From: Synechococcus sp. PROS-7-1
GTDB lineage: Bacteria > Cyanobacteriota > Cyanobacteriia > PCC-6307 > Cyanobiaceae
Direction: 5' to 3'
Assembly: GCF_014279795.1 (NCBI RefSeq)
Contig: NZ_CP047945.1
Location: 1,818,572 to 1,882,571 of the forward strand
Length of the DNA stretch: 64,000 nucleotides
Part shown: piece after piece, positions 27,628 to 36,388 of the stretch
Layout: each line of letters opens with the position of its first letter
Position numbering within the stretch: position 1 is the stretch's first letter
Position numbers and translations under genes: made by a program
The notes under the pieces: model-generated
What the model was told of the DNA's origin: nothing
The model's input: the letters and a program-made list of their open reading frames with translations, nothing else
Databases searched by the model: none

Positions 27628-29294
27628 CACTCACCGTTCCCCAGCAATCACCACCCGCCCCTCAATCCCTTCAGCCAACAGGCTGGTTGCGCTATCTGAG
27701 CTTCAGCGTTGACCACAAGGTGATCGGACTGCAATACATGGTCTGCGGGTTTGCGTTCTATCTAATCGGAGGAGCGCTAGCAGGCGCGATCCGCACGGAG
27801 CTGGTTAGCCCCATCTCGGATTTCATGCCTCGAGATGTTTACAACCAGGTCCTCACTTTGCATGGCACGGTGATGATCTTTCTCTGGATTGTCCCAGTGG
27901 TTAATGGTGCGTTTGGGAACTATCTGATTCCCTTTTATGTGGGAGCCCGTGACATGGCGTTCCCCCGCCTCAACGCCGTAGCTTTCTGGCTGATTCCTCC
28001 AGCCGGTTTACTTCTGATCAGCAGTTATTTCATCACAGGGGCAGCTCAGTCGGGCTGGACGGCCTACCCACCGCTCAGCCTGACAACACCAGCGAGTGGT
28101 CAGATCATCTGGATTCTGAGTGTGCTGTTGCTGGGAGGAAGCTCCATCTTCGGAGGCATCAATTTCATTGCCACAATTCTGAAATTACGCCGACCAGGCC
28201 TGAAGTTGATGCAATTACCGATGTATTGCTGGGCCATGTTGGGAACCAGCATTTTGGTGGTGTTGTCGACACCTGTTTTAGCTGGGACATTGATCATGCT
28301 CAGCTTCGACATCGTGGCTCATACCGGATTTTTCAATCCAGGTTTGGGTGGCAATGTTGTCGTGTATCAACACTTGTTCTGGTTTTATTCCCACCCAGCG
28401 GTCTACATCATGGTGCTTCCGGCCTTTGGACTAGTGAGTGAAATTCTCCCGATCCATTGCCGAAAGCCTTTGTTCGGCTACACCACCATGGTGTATTCGA
28501 TCATGGCGATTGTGGTCTTGGGTTTAGTGGTCTGGGCCCACCACATGTTCACCAGCGGTACACCTCCCTGGATGCGTCTGTTTTTCACGATCGCCACAGC
28601 ATTCATCGCCGTTCCCACAGGAATCAAATTCTTCAACTGGTTGGCCACCCTCTGGGGAGGAAAGATCAGCCTCAACAGCGCCGTCCTGTTTTCCTGTGGC
28701 TTCATCGTCAATTTCGTGCTCGGCGGCATCACTGGGGTGGCACTAGCCCAGGTTCCTTTCGATGTGCATGTCCACGACACCTACTTTGTAGTTGCTCATT
28801 TCCACTACATCGTCTACGGCGGATCGGTGTTTGTGATTTTTGCGTCGATCTACCACTGGTACCCGAAGGTGACGGGGCGGCTGATGAATGAACATCTCGG
28901 CAGGTTTCACTTCCTGCTCACCTTTATTGGATTCAACCTTTGCTTCGCACCGCAACACTGGCTCGGTCTGAACGGAATGCCACGACGGGTGGCGGAATAC
29001 GACCCGCAATTCCAGCTCATTAACCAGTTCAGCAGTGTGGGTGCCCTCTTGATGGCCATCAGCACACTCCCTTTTCTCTGGAATGTGATCGCCAGCGCAA
29101 GCCAGGGCGCCATTGCCGGCGACAACCCTTGGAATGCCCTCACACCCGAATGGCTCACCACCTCTCCGCCACCGGTGGAGAACTGGAAAGGAGAGCCACC
29201 GCTTGTCAGTAATCCCTATGCCTATGGCACTCCGGACGGTGAGATCGATCTTCGTTCCGTGAGTGGCAGTGATCTCTGGAGAAATGGCCAATGA
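27624..29294 (+). CDS. ctaD: Cytochrome c oxidase subunit I
   Basis: Catalytic subunit with heme a and the heme a3-CuB centre that reduces oxygen. The 556 residues have twelve hydrophobic helices. The CuB ligands appear in HPAVYIMVLPAFG, where His and the cross-linked Tyr lie, and in VWAHHMFTSG; the heme ligands are in VAHFHYIVYGG. Length and motifs are normal for an aa3 oxidase. Its ATG overlaps the ctaC stop (ATGA) and its stop overlaps ctaE. Confidence 0.98.
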   Translation: MTLTVPQQSPPAPQSLQPTGWLRYLSFSVDHKVIGLQYMVCGFAFYLIGGALAGAIRTELVSPISDFMPRDVYNQVLTLHGTVMIFLWIVPVVNGAFGNYLIPFYVGARDMAFPRLNAVAFWLIPPAGLLLISSYFITGAAQSGWTAYPPLSLTTPASGQIIWILSVLLLGGSSIFGGINFIATILKLRRPGLKLMQLPMYCWAMLGTSILVVLSTPVLAGTLIMLSFDIVAHTGFFNPGLGGNVVVYQHLFWFYSHPAVYIMVLPAFGLVSEILPIHCRKPLFGYTTMVYSIMAIVVLGLVVWAHHMFTSGTPPWMRLFFTIATAFIAVPTGIKFFNWLATLWGGKISLNSAVLFSCGFIVNFVLGGITGVALAQVPFDVHVHDTYFVVAHFHYIVYGGSVFVIFASIYHWYPKVTGRLMNEHLGRFHFLLTFIGFNLCFAPQHWLGLNGMPRRVAEYDPQFQLINQFSSVGALLMAISTLPFLWNVIASASQGAIAGDNPWNALTPEWLTTSPPPVENWKGEPPLVSNPYAYGTPDGEIDLRSVSGSDLWRNGQ

Positions 29295-29893
29295 CATCCC
29301 TCAGCCCTCAGGACCAGATCCAAGAGCAGATCGAACATCACGAGGCGGAGCATCCCGACCATCGCATGTTCGGGCTCGCCACATTTCTTGTGGCCGACGC
29401 CATGACGTTTGCTGGCTTCTTCGCCGCTTACCTCACGTTCAAGGCCGTCAACCCCCTGATGCCGGGTGCCATCTACGAGCTGGAATTGCCCCTACCCACC
29501 CTCAACACCATTCTGCTTTTGGTGAGCAGTGCAACCTTTCACCGCGCAGGGGTGAATCTGCGCAAGGGGCTCAACGAACGCTGCCGTGTGTGGCTCCTGG
29601 GAACAGCGGTGCTCGGCTTGGCCTTTCTCGTCAGCCAGATGGTGGAGTACTTCACGCTGCCCTTCGGACTCGCCGACAATCTCTACGCGAGCACGTTCTA
29701 CGCCCTCACTGGATTTCACGGCCTGCATGTGACGCTTGGGACCCTGATGATTCTGATTGTCTGGTGGCAGTGCCGCACGCCCTCAGGGAGAGTTAGCGCC
29801 AGCAATCATTTTCCCCTCGAAGCCGCAGAGCTCTACTGGCATTTCGTCGATGGCATCTGGGTGATTCTCTTCGTCATTCTCTACCTCATCTAA
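29291..29893 (+). CDS. ctaE: Cytochrome c oxidase subunit III
   Basis: Membrane subunit of the aa3 oxidase, with about five helices in 200 residues (the short form without the first two helices). FYALTGFHGLHVTLGTLM and AAELYWHFVDGIWVILF are the expected conserved segments. It completes ctaC-ctaD-ctaE, each gene overlapping the next by four bases. The cyAbrB gene follows on the same strand. Confidence 0.97.
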   Translation: MTSLSPQDQIQEQIEHHEAEHPDHRMFGLATFLVADAMTFAGFFAAYLTFKAVNPLMPGAIYELELPLPTLNTILLLVSSATFHRAGVNLRKGLNERCRVWLLGTAVLGLAFLVSQMVEYFTLPFGLADNLYASTFYALTGFHGLHVTLGTLMILIVWWQCRTPSGRVSASNHFPLEAAELYWHFVDGIWVILFVILYLI

Positions 29894-29988
29894 CGAAGCC
29901 TCAGCCGCACAACTGGAACCGATTTCAGGTTGATTCCTTGCCCTCAGGGCTGTCTGAAGCCAGAATTGATTTGTCTCTCTCAATTGAG

Positions 29989-30366
29989 ATGCTGGTTGGA
30001 GACGAATTGCTATCGAAGGCCCGGGCTCTTAGCAACCGGCCCGAAGATGAGATTGCACGGGGATGCGGCTATGTCGGTCCAAGTGGCCGCGTTCTGCGCA
30101 AAAGCTTCTATCGCGCACTCGTTGAAGCCAAAGGCTACAAACTTCCTTCCAATTCACCCAACCCAGGCGGAGCGCGTGGCCGGCAAGCCGAGTTCCGTAC
30201 GCGGGTGCACGGCAATGGCAACCTGTTGATTGGCCATGCCTACACACGCCGTTTGGGACTCACGCCGGGTCAGGAATTCAGGATTGAACTCAACAAAGAC
30301 ACCGGCACGATCGCCCTGAATCCAATGGCTGATTCAGACAGCCCACAGCACAACGTCGAAGACTAA
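29989..30366 (+). CDS. cyAbrB-family transcriptional regulator
   Basis: DNA-binding protein of the cyanobacterial AbrB family, which controls carbon, nitrogen and related genes in other cyanobacteria. The 125-residue product starts MLVGDELLSKARALSNRPED, followed by ARGCGYVGPSGRVLRKSFYRA, both typical of the family, and has a C-terminal half with VHGNGNLLIGHAYTRRLGL that resembles the AbrB fold. The ATG at 29989 is preferred to a TTG at 29938. It lies 95 bases after ctaE and may be read from the oxidase message. Confidence 0.82.
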   Translation: MLVGDELLSKARALSNRPEDEIARGCGYVGPSGRVLRKSFYRALVEAKGYKLPSNSPNPGGARGRQAEFRTRVHGNGNLLIGHAYTRRLGLTPGQEFRIELNKDTGTIALNPMADSDSPQHNVED

Positions 30367-30399
30367 AAAAACCGGCAGACAAGGTTGAATCTGCCGGTT
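30365..30399 (-). terminator. Terminator between cyAbrB gene and HdeD-like gene
   Basis: AACCGGCAGA and TCTGCCGGTT form a 10-bp stem (30370-30379 with 30390-30399) around a 10-base loop. On the minus strand it is followed by a run of seven T, so it is a strong terminator for the HdeD-like gene. It probably also stops cyAbrB transcription, although the plus-strand T-tract is poor. Confidence 0.88.
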
Positions 30400-30444
30400 C
30401 CTTGCTGTTTGTGCCGTCAGCGCTTGGGCTCGATCAAGCCTGAA

Positions 30445-31035
30445 TCAGGCTGCAGCCGGCGGATCCTGCTCGTCGTGCATGGAGCTGCTGAACACAATCA
30501 GCTCAAGACCGCTGAAGAGGAAGCTGATTCCCACCAGGGTGCCGAGAACCCAGAGCAATCCCCAGAACTTCAAGGTGACGATCAACAGCCCAAGGATGAA
30601 GGTGATCACGCCATTGGCGATGGCCCAGCCAGCTCCAGGACGCTTGGCATGGGCCAGCCCGCTGAAGAAGGCCACCACACCCTCCACCAGGAAGACAATG
30701 CCGATCGCCAGAGCGAAGGCAGCGACCTGCTGAAGAGCATCAGCGGTATCACCAAAGTTGCTGATCATCGAAGCGCCGGCCACGAGGAACAGGGTTGACA
30801 CCACAAGACGCCAGAAACAAATCCAGCGGCCCATCCGTCCGGAACGGGCCAGGTTGCTGATCCAACCCACCAGGCCGCCGACCAGGAACAGCACAGCAAT
30901 CACCACGGTGGTCCAAACCGAAGCGATCACAGGAAACACCAGGGCAAGAATGCCGAGAACGATCAGAAGGATTCCCTCGGCAATGGCAAAGGTCTTGAAG
31001 GTTCCAAGGGAACCGGAGCGGTCCTCAGAGCTCAT
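30445..31035 (-). CDS. HdeD-family membrane protein
   Basis: 196-residue protein with six hydrophobic helices arranged as three pairs, each with LxxGxxxL-type packing, as in the HdeD/DUF308 family. Examples are IAEGILLIVLGILALVFPV and FLVEGVVAFFSGLAHAK. HdeD is linked to acid resistance in enterobacteria; no function is known in cyanobacteria. The ATG at 31035 (MSSEDRSG) is chosen; the frame upstream to 31245 has no family similarity. It lies downstream of ribE on the same strand. Confidence 0.85.
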   Translation of the reverse strand: MSSEDRSGSLGTFKTFAIAEGILLIVLGILALVFPVIASVWTTVVIAVLFLVGGLVGWISNLARSGRMGRWICFWRLVVSTLFLVAGASMISNFGDTADALQQVAAFALAIGIVFLVEGVVAFFSGLAHAKRPGAGWAIANGVITFILGLLIVTLKFWGLLWVLGTLVGISFLFSGLELIVFSSSMHDEQDPPAAA

Positions 31036-31108
31036 GAAAGGTTCAGTAGGAACAACTTCCGCAAGGTATTGAGGTCGAACGATTCTTGCCAGGATTTGTG
31101 ATCGAATC

Positions 31109-31756
31109 TCAGCCCCAGCCATGGGCAGAGAGCCAGTCAGCGCTGAGCTCCCCGGAGGACTGGCCTCCATCAGCGGCAGCGAGAAGCCGTTCGGTGTAGC
31201 GCGCCAACAGATCGATCTCAAGATTGACGTCGTCTCCGACCGCAAGATCCCTGAGTGCAGTGACCGACCAGGTGTGGGGAATCACCGCAACCCAGAAGCG
31301 TGTGCCCTGATCACGGCTTCCGGCCACGGTGAGGCTGATGCCGTTGACGGCAACGCTGGCCTTATCGCAGATGTAGCGACCGAAATGGGAATCCTTCCAG
31401 CGCAGTTCCACCGTCCAGGACTGGGGAAGCGCCTCAATGGAGACCACCTCGCCCGTTCCATCCACATGACCACTCACGAGATGACCTCCGAGTCGGTCCG
31501 AAAGTCGAAGAGCGGGCTCGAGGTTCACAGCCCCCCCCCTGGAAGCCTTGCGACCCAGTGACGTCCTTTGCAATGTTTCCTCGCTCACATCGGCGAGGAA
31601 ACCATCACCCACTAGCGACGCCACGGTGAGACAAACACCATCGACGGCAACGCTGTCGCCGAGCTGAAGCGGTGCAAACGGAGCACAGCCCTCAACGAGC
31701 AGTCCCGTGCCCCGGCGTTCCACCCGTCCGACCGCTTGCACCAACCCCGTGAACAT
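31109..31756 (-). CDS. ribE: Riboflavin synthase, alpha chain
   Basis: Dismutates two molecules of 6,7-dimethyl-8-ribityllumazine to riboflavin. The 215 residues form two similar lumazine-binding barrels, the first from MFTGLVQAVGRVERRG and the second from HLVSGHVDGTGEVVSIE. The ATG at 31756 gives the classical MFTGLVQ start; an ATG three codons further upstream is less likely. Divergent from the DUF151 gene by 57 bases. Confidence 0.96.
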   Translation of the reverse strand: MFTGLVQAVGRVERRGTGLLVEGCAPFAPLQLGDSVAVDGVCLTVASLVGDGFLADVSEETLQRTSLGRKASRGGAVNLEPALRLSDRLGGHLVSGHVDGTGEVVSIEALPQSWTVELRWKDSHFGRYICDKASVAVNGISLTVAGSRDQGTRFWVAVIPHTWSVTALRDLAVGDDVNLEIDLLARYTERLLAAADGGQSSGELSADWLSAHGWG

Positions 31757-31813
31757 CGGTTCCATTCAGTGCCCTCATCTCTGGTCATAATCGATACAGC
31801 GGCGGAGCCGTCC

Positions 31814-32404
31814 GTGGTGGAGATGAGTGTGGCTGGCATCGCCCTCGATGCCAGCAGCAGAAGTCCGATCGTGCTGCTGCGCGACCCGTCGCGACGTCGT
31901 CAGGTACCGATCTGGATCGATCAGGCCCAAGCCCACAACATCATGGCCGGCCTGAACGGAACACCCCAGCCCCGCCCCCTCAGCCATGACCTCATGGCGG
32001 CCCTGCTCGAGGCAGGAGGCCTGCAGCTTGAGCGGGTGATCATTCATGCCATTGAAGACAGCACATTCCGTGCTGTGCTGAGGCTCCGGCACGATCAGGA
32101 CGAGGATCCATCCGCTGCGCGGGATGCGAGCGAGTCGGACGCAGAGGAGGAGTGCCTCGCAGAGATCGATGCCCGCCCGAGTGACGCCATCGCCCTGGCG
32201 ATCCGCACCGGCAGCAGCATCTGGATGCTGGAGGAGGTGGTCGCTGAGGCTTCAATCGCAGTGGATGCCGAAGCCGACGCGGAGGAAAAAGATGAATTCC
32301 GCCGTTTTCTGGATCAAGTCAGCCCCGCCGCGCTGGTGCGTCACCTGGAAAGCCGGGACTCGGCGGATCCCAACGACACACCGAAAGACGCACCGGACGT
32401 TTGA
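31814..32404 (+). CDS. Bifunctional nuclease family protein (DUF151)
   Basis: About 196 residues with the DUF151 core: VEMSVAGIALDASSRSPIVL, then RQVPIWIDQAQAHNI, and a later EIDARPSDAIALAIRTG. Plant homologues are described as having RNase and DNase activity; the bacterial role is unknown. An acidic insert (about 90-120) and an acidic C-terminal tail follow. The start is taken as GTG 31814; ATG at 31823 is an alternative. The AKR gene begins 17 bases after its stop on the same strand. Confidence 0.82.
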   Translation: MVEMSVAGIALDASSRSPIVLLRDPSRRRQVPIWIDQAQAHNIMAGLNGTPQPRPLSHDLMAALLEAGGLQLERVIIHAIEDSTFRAVLRLRHDQDEDPSAARDASESDAEEECLAEIDARPSDAIALAIRTGSSIWMLEEVVAEASIAVDAEADAEEKDEFRRFLDQVSPAALVRHLESRDSADPNDTPKDAPDV

Positions 32405-32421
32405 GCAAGGCAGCCGCGCCA

Positions 32422-33558
32422 ATGACAAGGCGGCGCGCCTTCGGCGATGGCCCAGCTGTGAGCCTCTTCACCCTCGGCACCATGCGAGCGCTGCAATCAC
32501 GGGGCCAGATGCTGTCCGTGCTGCACAGCGCCCGCGACGCGGGTATCAACCATGTGGAAACTGCACCGGCCTATGGTCCGGCGGAAACCTTTCTGGGACA
32601 AGCGCTGAGGCAGCTGGATCAGGAGGGAAGCGTTCCTGCGGAAGGCCACTGGGTCATCACCAGCAAACTGTTGCCTGGCCAGCCCCTGGACCAGGCCCGT
32701 CGCGCTCTTGATGCCAGCCTGGAACGCCTGGATCGCCCCAGGCTCGAGAACCTGGCGATCCACGGCATCAACCGGGAGGAGCATCTCCACTGGGCCCTGA
32801 TCGGTGATGGAGCAAAGCTGATCGACTGGGCGCTGACCAGTGGCAGGGTCGGACAGGTGGGCTTCACCAGTCATGGATCCAATGCACTGATCCAGCAGGC
32901 GATCCACAGCGGCCGCTTCCGGTTTTGCGGCCTTCACCTGCACTTGCTGGATCAGCAGCGCATCTCCTTGGCTGAAGACGCTTTGGGCCAGCGGATGGGT
33001 GTGCTCGCCATTTCCCCGGCGGACAAGGGCGGTCGGCTGCAGGCACCAAGCAATCAACTGGTGAGCGACTGCACTCCCTTTGCTCCCCTGGCGCTGGCTT
33101 ACCGCTTTCTGCTGGCCGCAGGGGTGAGCACACTCACGGTGGGAGCGGAGACACCCTCCGACTTGAGCCTGGCCACTGCCCTGGCCAATCAAGACGGCCC
33201 CTTGGAGGAGCAGGAAACGAAGGTTCTTGCCCGCCTAGAAGCGCTGAGACGCGAACGGTTGGGATCGGAGTTCTGCGGCCAATGCCGTGCCTGCCTGCCC
33301 TGTCCCAACGAAGTGCCAATTCCCGAGCTGCTGCGCTTGCGCAACCTGGCCCTCGGCCACGATCTCCAGGAATTCGCACAAGAGCGATACAACCTGATCG
33401 GACGGGCGGGGCACTGGTGGGAAACGGTGAATGCCGATGCCTGCGCACACTGCGGGGACTGCCTGCCCCGCTGTCCCAATCACTTGCCGATCCCCGATCT
33501 GCTGGATGACACCCACCGCAGGCTTGCCGCAGCGCCAAAGCGGCGCCTATGGGGCTGA
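32422..33558 (+). CDS. Aldo/keto reductase with two ferredoxin-type Fe-S motifs
   Basis: 378-residue predicted oxidoreductase of the COG1453 kind. An AKR barrel (about 1-265) is followed by a C-terminal domain with CGQCRACLPCPNEVPIP and CAHCGDCLPRCPNHLPI, two motifs that can bind 4Fe-4S clusters. In the barrel, Tyr, Lys (TSKL) and His (LAIHGIN) of the catalytic tetrad are visible, but the usual Asp before TAxxYG is Glu (VETAPAYG). The ATG at 32422 is preferred over a TTG at 32401. The substrate is unknown. It ends convergently with the next gene, overlapping by 12 bases. Confidence 0.84.
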   Translation: MTRRRAFGDGPAVSLFTLGTMRALQSRGQMLSVLHSARDAGINHVETAPAYGPAETFLGQALRQLDQEGSVPAEGHWVITSKLLPGQPLDQARRALDASLERLDRPRLENLAIHGINREEHLHWALIGDGAKLIDWALTSGRVGQVGFTSHGSNALIQQAIHSGRFRFCGLHLHLLDQQRISLAEDALGQRMGVLAISPADKGGRLQAPSNQLVSDCTPFAPLALAYRFLLAAGVSTLTVGAETPSDLSLATALANQDGPLEEQETKVLARLEALRRERLGSEFCGQCRACLPCPNEVPIPELLRLRNLALGHDLQEFAQERYNLIGRAGHWWETVNADACAHCGDCLPRCPNHLPIPDLLDDTHRRLAAAPKRRLWG

Positions 33559-34557
33559 CGACCTCCATTGCTGCTGCAGACGGCGAACCTCATCTTCAGG
33601 AGCTGGATAGAGGGTCCAGCTGCGCATCAAGACCTCCTGGGAAGGAAGCACGAGAGCGCGCAGATCGGTTGGGACTCGACCGCTTGCGTCCCGAAGCTCC
33701 TCCCGAGGAAGGGGCGGAATCCAGCCCTGAGCCAGGAGGCGCGCGAGCAATGGAGGTTTCCAGGCCTCGGAAACCCAGGCCTGAGGCAGGGGTTCGGCCG
33801 TCTCCGCTGGACGGGCCAGCAGCGTCCAATGCAGAGGAGCTCCACTCTCTGGCAACACGGCGGTGAGCCGCGGATCCCGCTTCAGAGCCTGCATGCAGCG
33901 CTGGAGGGGCAGCACGGCCACACGGGCGTCGCCCTGCAGGAGCCAATTGAGGCCGTAGCGATCATCAAAGCTGATGGCTGCCTGCCTGAGACGACTGAGC
34001 CCATCCGGAGCGTCCATGTGATCCGCCAAGGACATCAGCAGGCGCGGGCTGGACGGCAGCAGCACCTTGCCCTTGAGGGCAGGGTCCAACAAGGTCATCC
34101 AGCCCGCATCCGCCGCCGGCCTTACACGGCCCTCCCGGCGAAACAGCAACACATAGGGACTGAAGCCCACGGGGAGAAGTTTGGAACTCCAAGCCGACGG
34201 AGCCTCCGTGAGAAAACGCTGCCCGAGCGCTCCAAGCCTGTCTGTCAGCGCAGGAGCGGCCACTGACTGGAGCTGATCTGGAGTCAGAGACGCCAACCAG
34301 CCATCCGCCAGAGCCAGGAGATCCGTGGGCTTGGGCCAGGGGGTCTGGAACGGCGTCGATCCGCTGAGGGGTTCAAACCGCCAAGGAGCCGGGAGCTGGC
34401 GACGCCACAGCGAAGGCAGGATGTCTCCAGGGGCACGGAGCGTTGGCCTGATCACCCCCTGAGCACACCCCGCCAGCCCGGCCGCCACACCGAGAGCACC
34501 GATCTGCAACAGCGTCCTACGGCGCAGGAGTGGCAGGGAGGAAGTGGCAGCCTTCAT
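33547..34557 (-). CDS. Solute-binding lipoprotein, polyamine/iron type (PotD/ABC substrate-binding-like)
   Basis: 336-residue exported lipoprotein. The N-terminus has RRRTLLQIG, which resembles a Tat signal, then a hydrophobic stretch and the lipobox LAGC near residue 31. The mature part resembles periplasmic binding proteins of the PotD/extracellular-binding group, with LLPVGFSPYVLLFRREG, DPALKGKVLLPSS and GDARVAVLPLQ. No permease or ATPase lies next to it. It follows the CobT-like gene by nine bases and is the last gene of the topA run. Confidence 0.72.
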   Translation of the reverse strand: MKAATSSLPLLRRRTLLQIGALGVAAGLAGCAQGVIRPTLRAPGDILPSLWRRQLPAPWRFEPLSGSTPFQTPWPKPTDLLALADGWLASLTPDQLQSVAAPALTDRLGALGQRFLTEAPSAWSSKLLPVGFSPYVLLFRREGRVRPAADAGWMTLLDPALKGKVLLPSSPRLLMSLADHMDAPDGLSRLRQAAISFDDRYGLNWLLQGDARVAVLPLQRCMQALKRDPRLTAVLPESGAPLHWTLLARPAETAEPLPQAWVSEAWKPPLLARLLAQGWIPPLPREELRDASGRVPTDLRALVLPSQEVLMRSWTLYPAPEDEVRRLQQQWRSSAP

Positions 34558-34566
34558 GACCCGAAC

Positions 34567-35772
34567 CTACGGGGCGGGCGGGCGCAGGCCCGTGGCCTGC
34601 AGCAACCGATCCATCGCGTCGTCACATCCCTGCAGCAGGGTTCCATGGTCCACACCACGCAAGGCGGCCAGCAGGGCCAGACCACCGGCGCCCACCCCTT
34701 CCTTCACATGACCGGATTCAAAGTCACGCAGTTGTTGATGGCGACTGTTGGAGAAGCGCAACCCCGCTGCATATGCCTCCAAGGCCACGCCGAAGTGGTG
34801 TTCAAGACGAAGTAGCAGGGCTTCGAGGGATGAGGGACCGATCGCTGATTCCAGCGATTCGGCCGCCAGCCATGCCGTGGTTCCCAACATCACCCTGTTG
34901 CAGAGGGGCTGCCGATGGACGGGCGGGAGCGCAGCTAGTGCAAGAGCCAGCACCGCCACCATCTGGCTGCCTCCGGCCAAAAGAATCGGCTGATCCGACT
35001 CCACCGCCCCCAGCAGAACCCCCATCGCCAGGGCCTGAAACGGATCACCGACCGCCGCCAGCAGCACCTCCGGATCCGTCGGGACGGGCTGAATCCCAGA
35101 CAGCCCCTCAGCGACAAGCGCCTGCTTGAGCTCCATCGGTGGATGCAGTGCACTACCACTCACAAGTTGGGCCACGGGAAGACCAAGGCCCGTGAGCACA
35201 GCCAACGCCGTCGTGGTCCCCCCGGGCACGCATTCCGCGAGAACCAACGGCCTGCGCAGGCGGCGGCCCAGCCGTTTCCCCCGTTGGATCAGCTGGCCGG
35301 CCCGCTCGAGATCCATCGCTGCACCACCGCTGAGGCAGTGCGCAGGACCAAGGGACGGGGCTTCGAAACGCAGATGGGGGAAAGGAGGCTCGATCGGCAG
35401 CCCAAGGGCTGCCACCTGAAGATTGAGTGGGATCGTTTCGGCGACGACCCTGCTGATCAGCGCCGGTGACACGCCTGCAGGCAGAGGGGGCAGCGGCCAG
35501 CGGGGAGGCACGCCAGGGCCATGAATCAGCAACTCAGCATCCGCGAGGGCCGTGGTGCGACGGGCTGCTGCCGTGCATCCGGCGGCGGAGATGCCCTGAA
35601 CCTCGGCAGAGCGCGTGGAGGCGAGCACCAGCAAACAATCCGGGGTGGACAACTCAGGGGATTGCCAGCGGTTGAGCAGAGAGGTCCCTCCGGCTCCCGG
35701 AGACGTCCCTGTCAGCTGGCGACAGCCGGATGGGAGATCGAGATCAGAGGGGATCGAGGGCAACCAGACCAT
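34567..35772 (-). CDS. CobT-like nicotinate-nucleotide phosphoribosyltransferase family protein (UPF0284)
   Basis: 401-residue soluble protein of the UPF0284/TIGR00303 family, related to CobT, which activates the lower ligand of cobamides. GGTTTALAVLTGLGLPV, LAGGSQMVAVLALALA and the late GHVKEGVGAGGLALLA, with the Glu-containing segment, are conserved. Whether it uses dimethylbenzimidazole or adenine cannot be read from sequence. The ATG at 35772 lies inside the DUF2232 gene (29-base overlap), so translation is coupled. Confidence 0.78.
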   Translation of the reverse strand: MVWLPSIPSDLDLPSGCRQLTGTSPGAGGTSLLNRWQSPELSTPDCLLVLASTRSAEVQGISAAGCTAAARRTTALADAELLIHGPGVPPRWPLPPLPAGVSPALISRVVAETIPLNLQVAALGLPIEPPFPHLRFEAPSLGPAHCLSGGAAMDLERAGQLIQRGKRLGRRLRRPLVLAECVPGGTTTALAVLTGLGLPVAQLVSGSALHPPMELKQALVAEGLSGIQPVPTDPEVLLAAVGDPFQALAMGVLLGAVESDQPILLAGGSQMVAVLALALAALPPVHRQPLCNRVMLGTTAWLAAESLESAIGPSSLEALLLRLEHHFGVALEAYAAGLRFSNSRHQQLRDFESGHVKEGVGAGGLALLAALRGVDHGTLLQGCDDAMDRLLQATGLRPPAP

Positions 35773-36388
35773 GCAGAAGACGCGGAGGCTCAGGAACTGG
35801 CGCCTGCAGCCGGGGGAAGATCCAATAGGCCAAGGCATGGAGGGCCAGCACGTAGATCAGCTGCTGAATCACAACCAGCACGAGGGCCATGACCTGCACC
35901 AGAAGCAGATCCGGCGCGAGCGGAAGCTGAAGCAGCTCAAGCAAGCGATCGAGCAGTCCGGCGCCAGCTCGGGTGATCACCACCCAGAGGTTCTCACCCA
36001 CCAGCAACGAGAGGGCCACGACCCTCACCAAAAACCCTGCGGCTCCGATCACCAGGCCGAAGCCCCAACTGATCCACCAGCTCTGCCGATGCTGCCAGCA
36101 CCAGCCCAGCCAGAGCGACAGCAAGCCGTAGGGAAAGAGCATCAAGGGTCCCCGCACCGGCCCCATCAAGGCCATCAGCAAGAGGATCGACACGGCCAGC
36201 CCCTCAAGGCCCGCCCGGCTCCCCCGACGCACCGTCAGCAAGGCAAGGGGAAGGGGAAGAGCCAATCGAAAGAGTGAGCCACCCACCGGGAGGTAGTAGA
36301 GCGCGAGCCAGATCAGAGCGGCGGCGGCGGCCAGGTACGAACACTCCATCATGCGCAGAGCCTGTCGGTGGCTGAGGGCTGGAGGCAT
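35744..36388 (-). CDS. DUF2232 integral membrane protein
   Basis: 214-residue protein with about six to seven hydrophobic helices, including LFRLALPLPLALLTVRRG near the start, which fits the DUF2232 (YybS-like) family. I recall this family being grouped with small-molecule uptake S-components, but that is memory, not something the sequence shows. It overlaps both neighbours: its ATG meets the lipoprotein stop, and its end covers 29 bases of the CobT-like gene. Confidence 0.78.
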   Translation of the reverse strand: MPPALSHRQALRMMECSYLAAAAALIWLALYYLPVGGSLFRLALPLPLALLTVRRGSRAGLEGLAVSILLLMALMGPVRGPLMLFPYGLLSLWLGWCWQHRQSWWISWGFGLVIGAAGFLVRVVALSLLVGENLWVVITRAGAGLLDRLLELLQLPLAPDLLLVQVMALVLVVIQQLIYVLALHALAYWIFPRLQAPVPEPPRLLHGLVALDPL

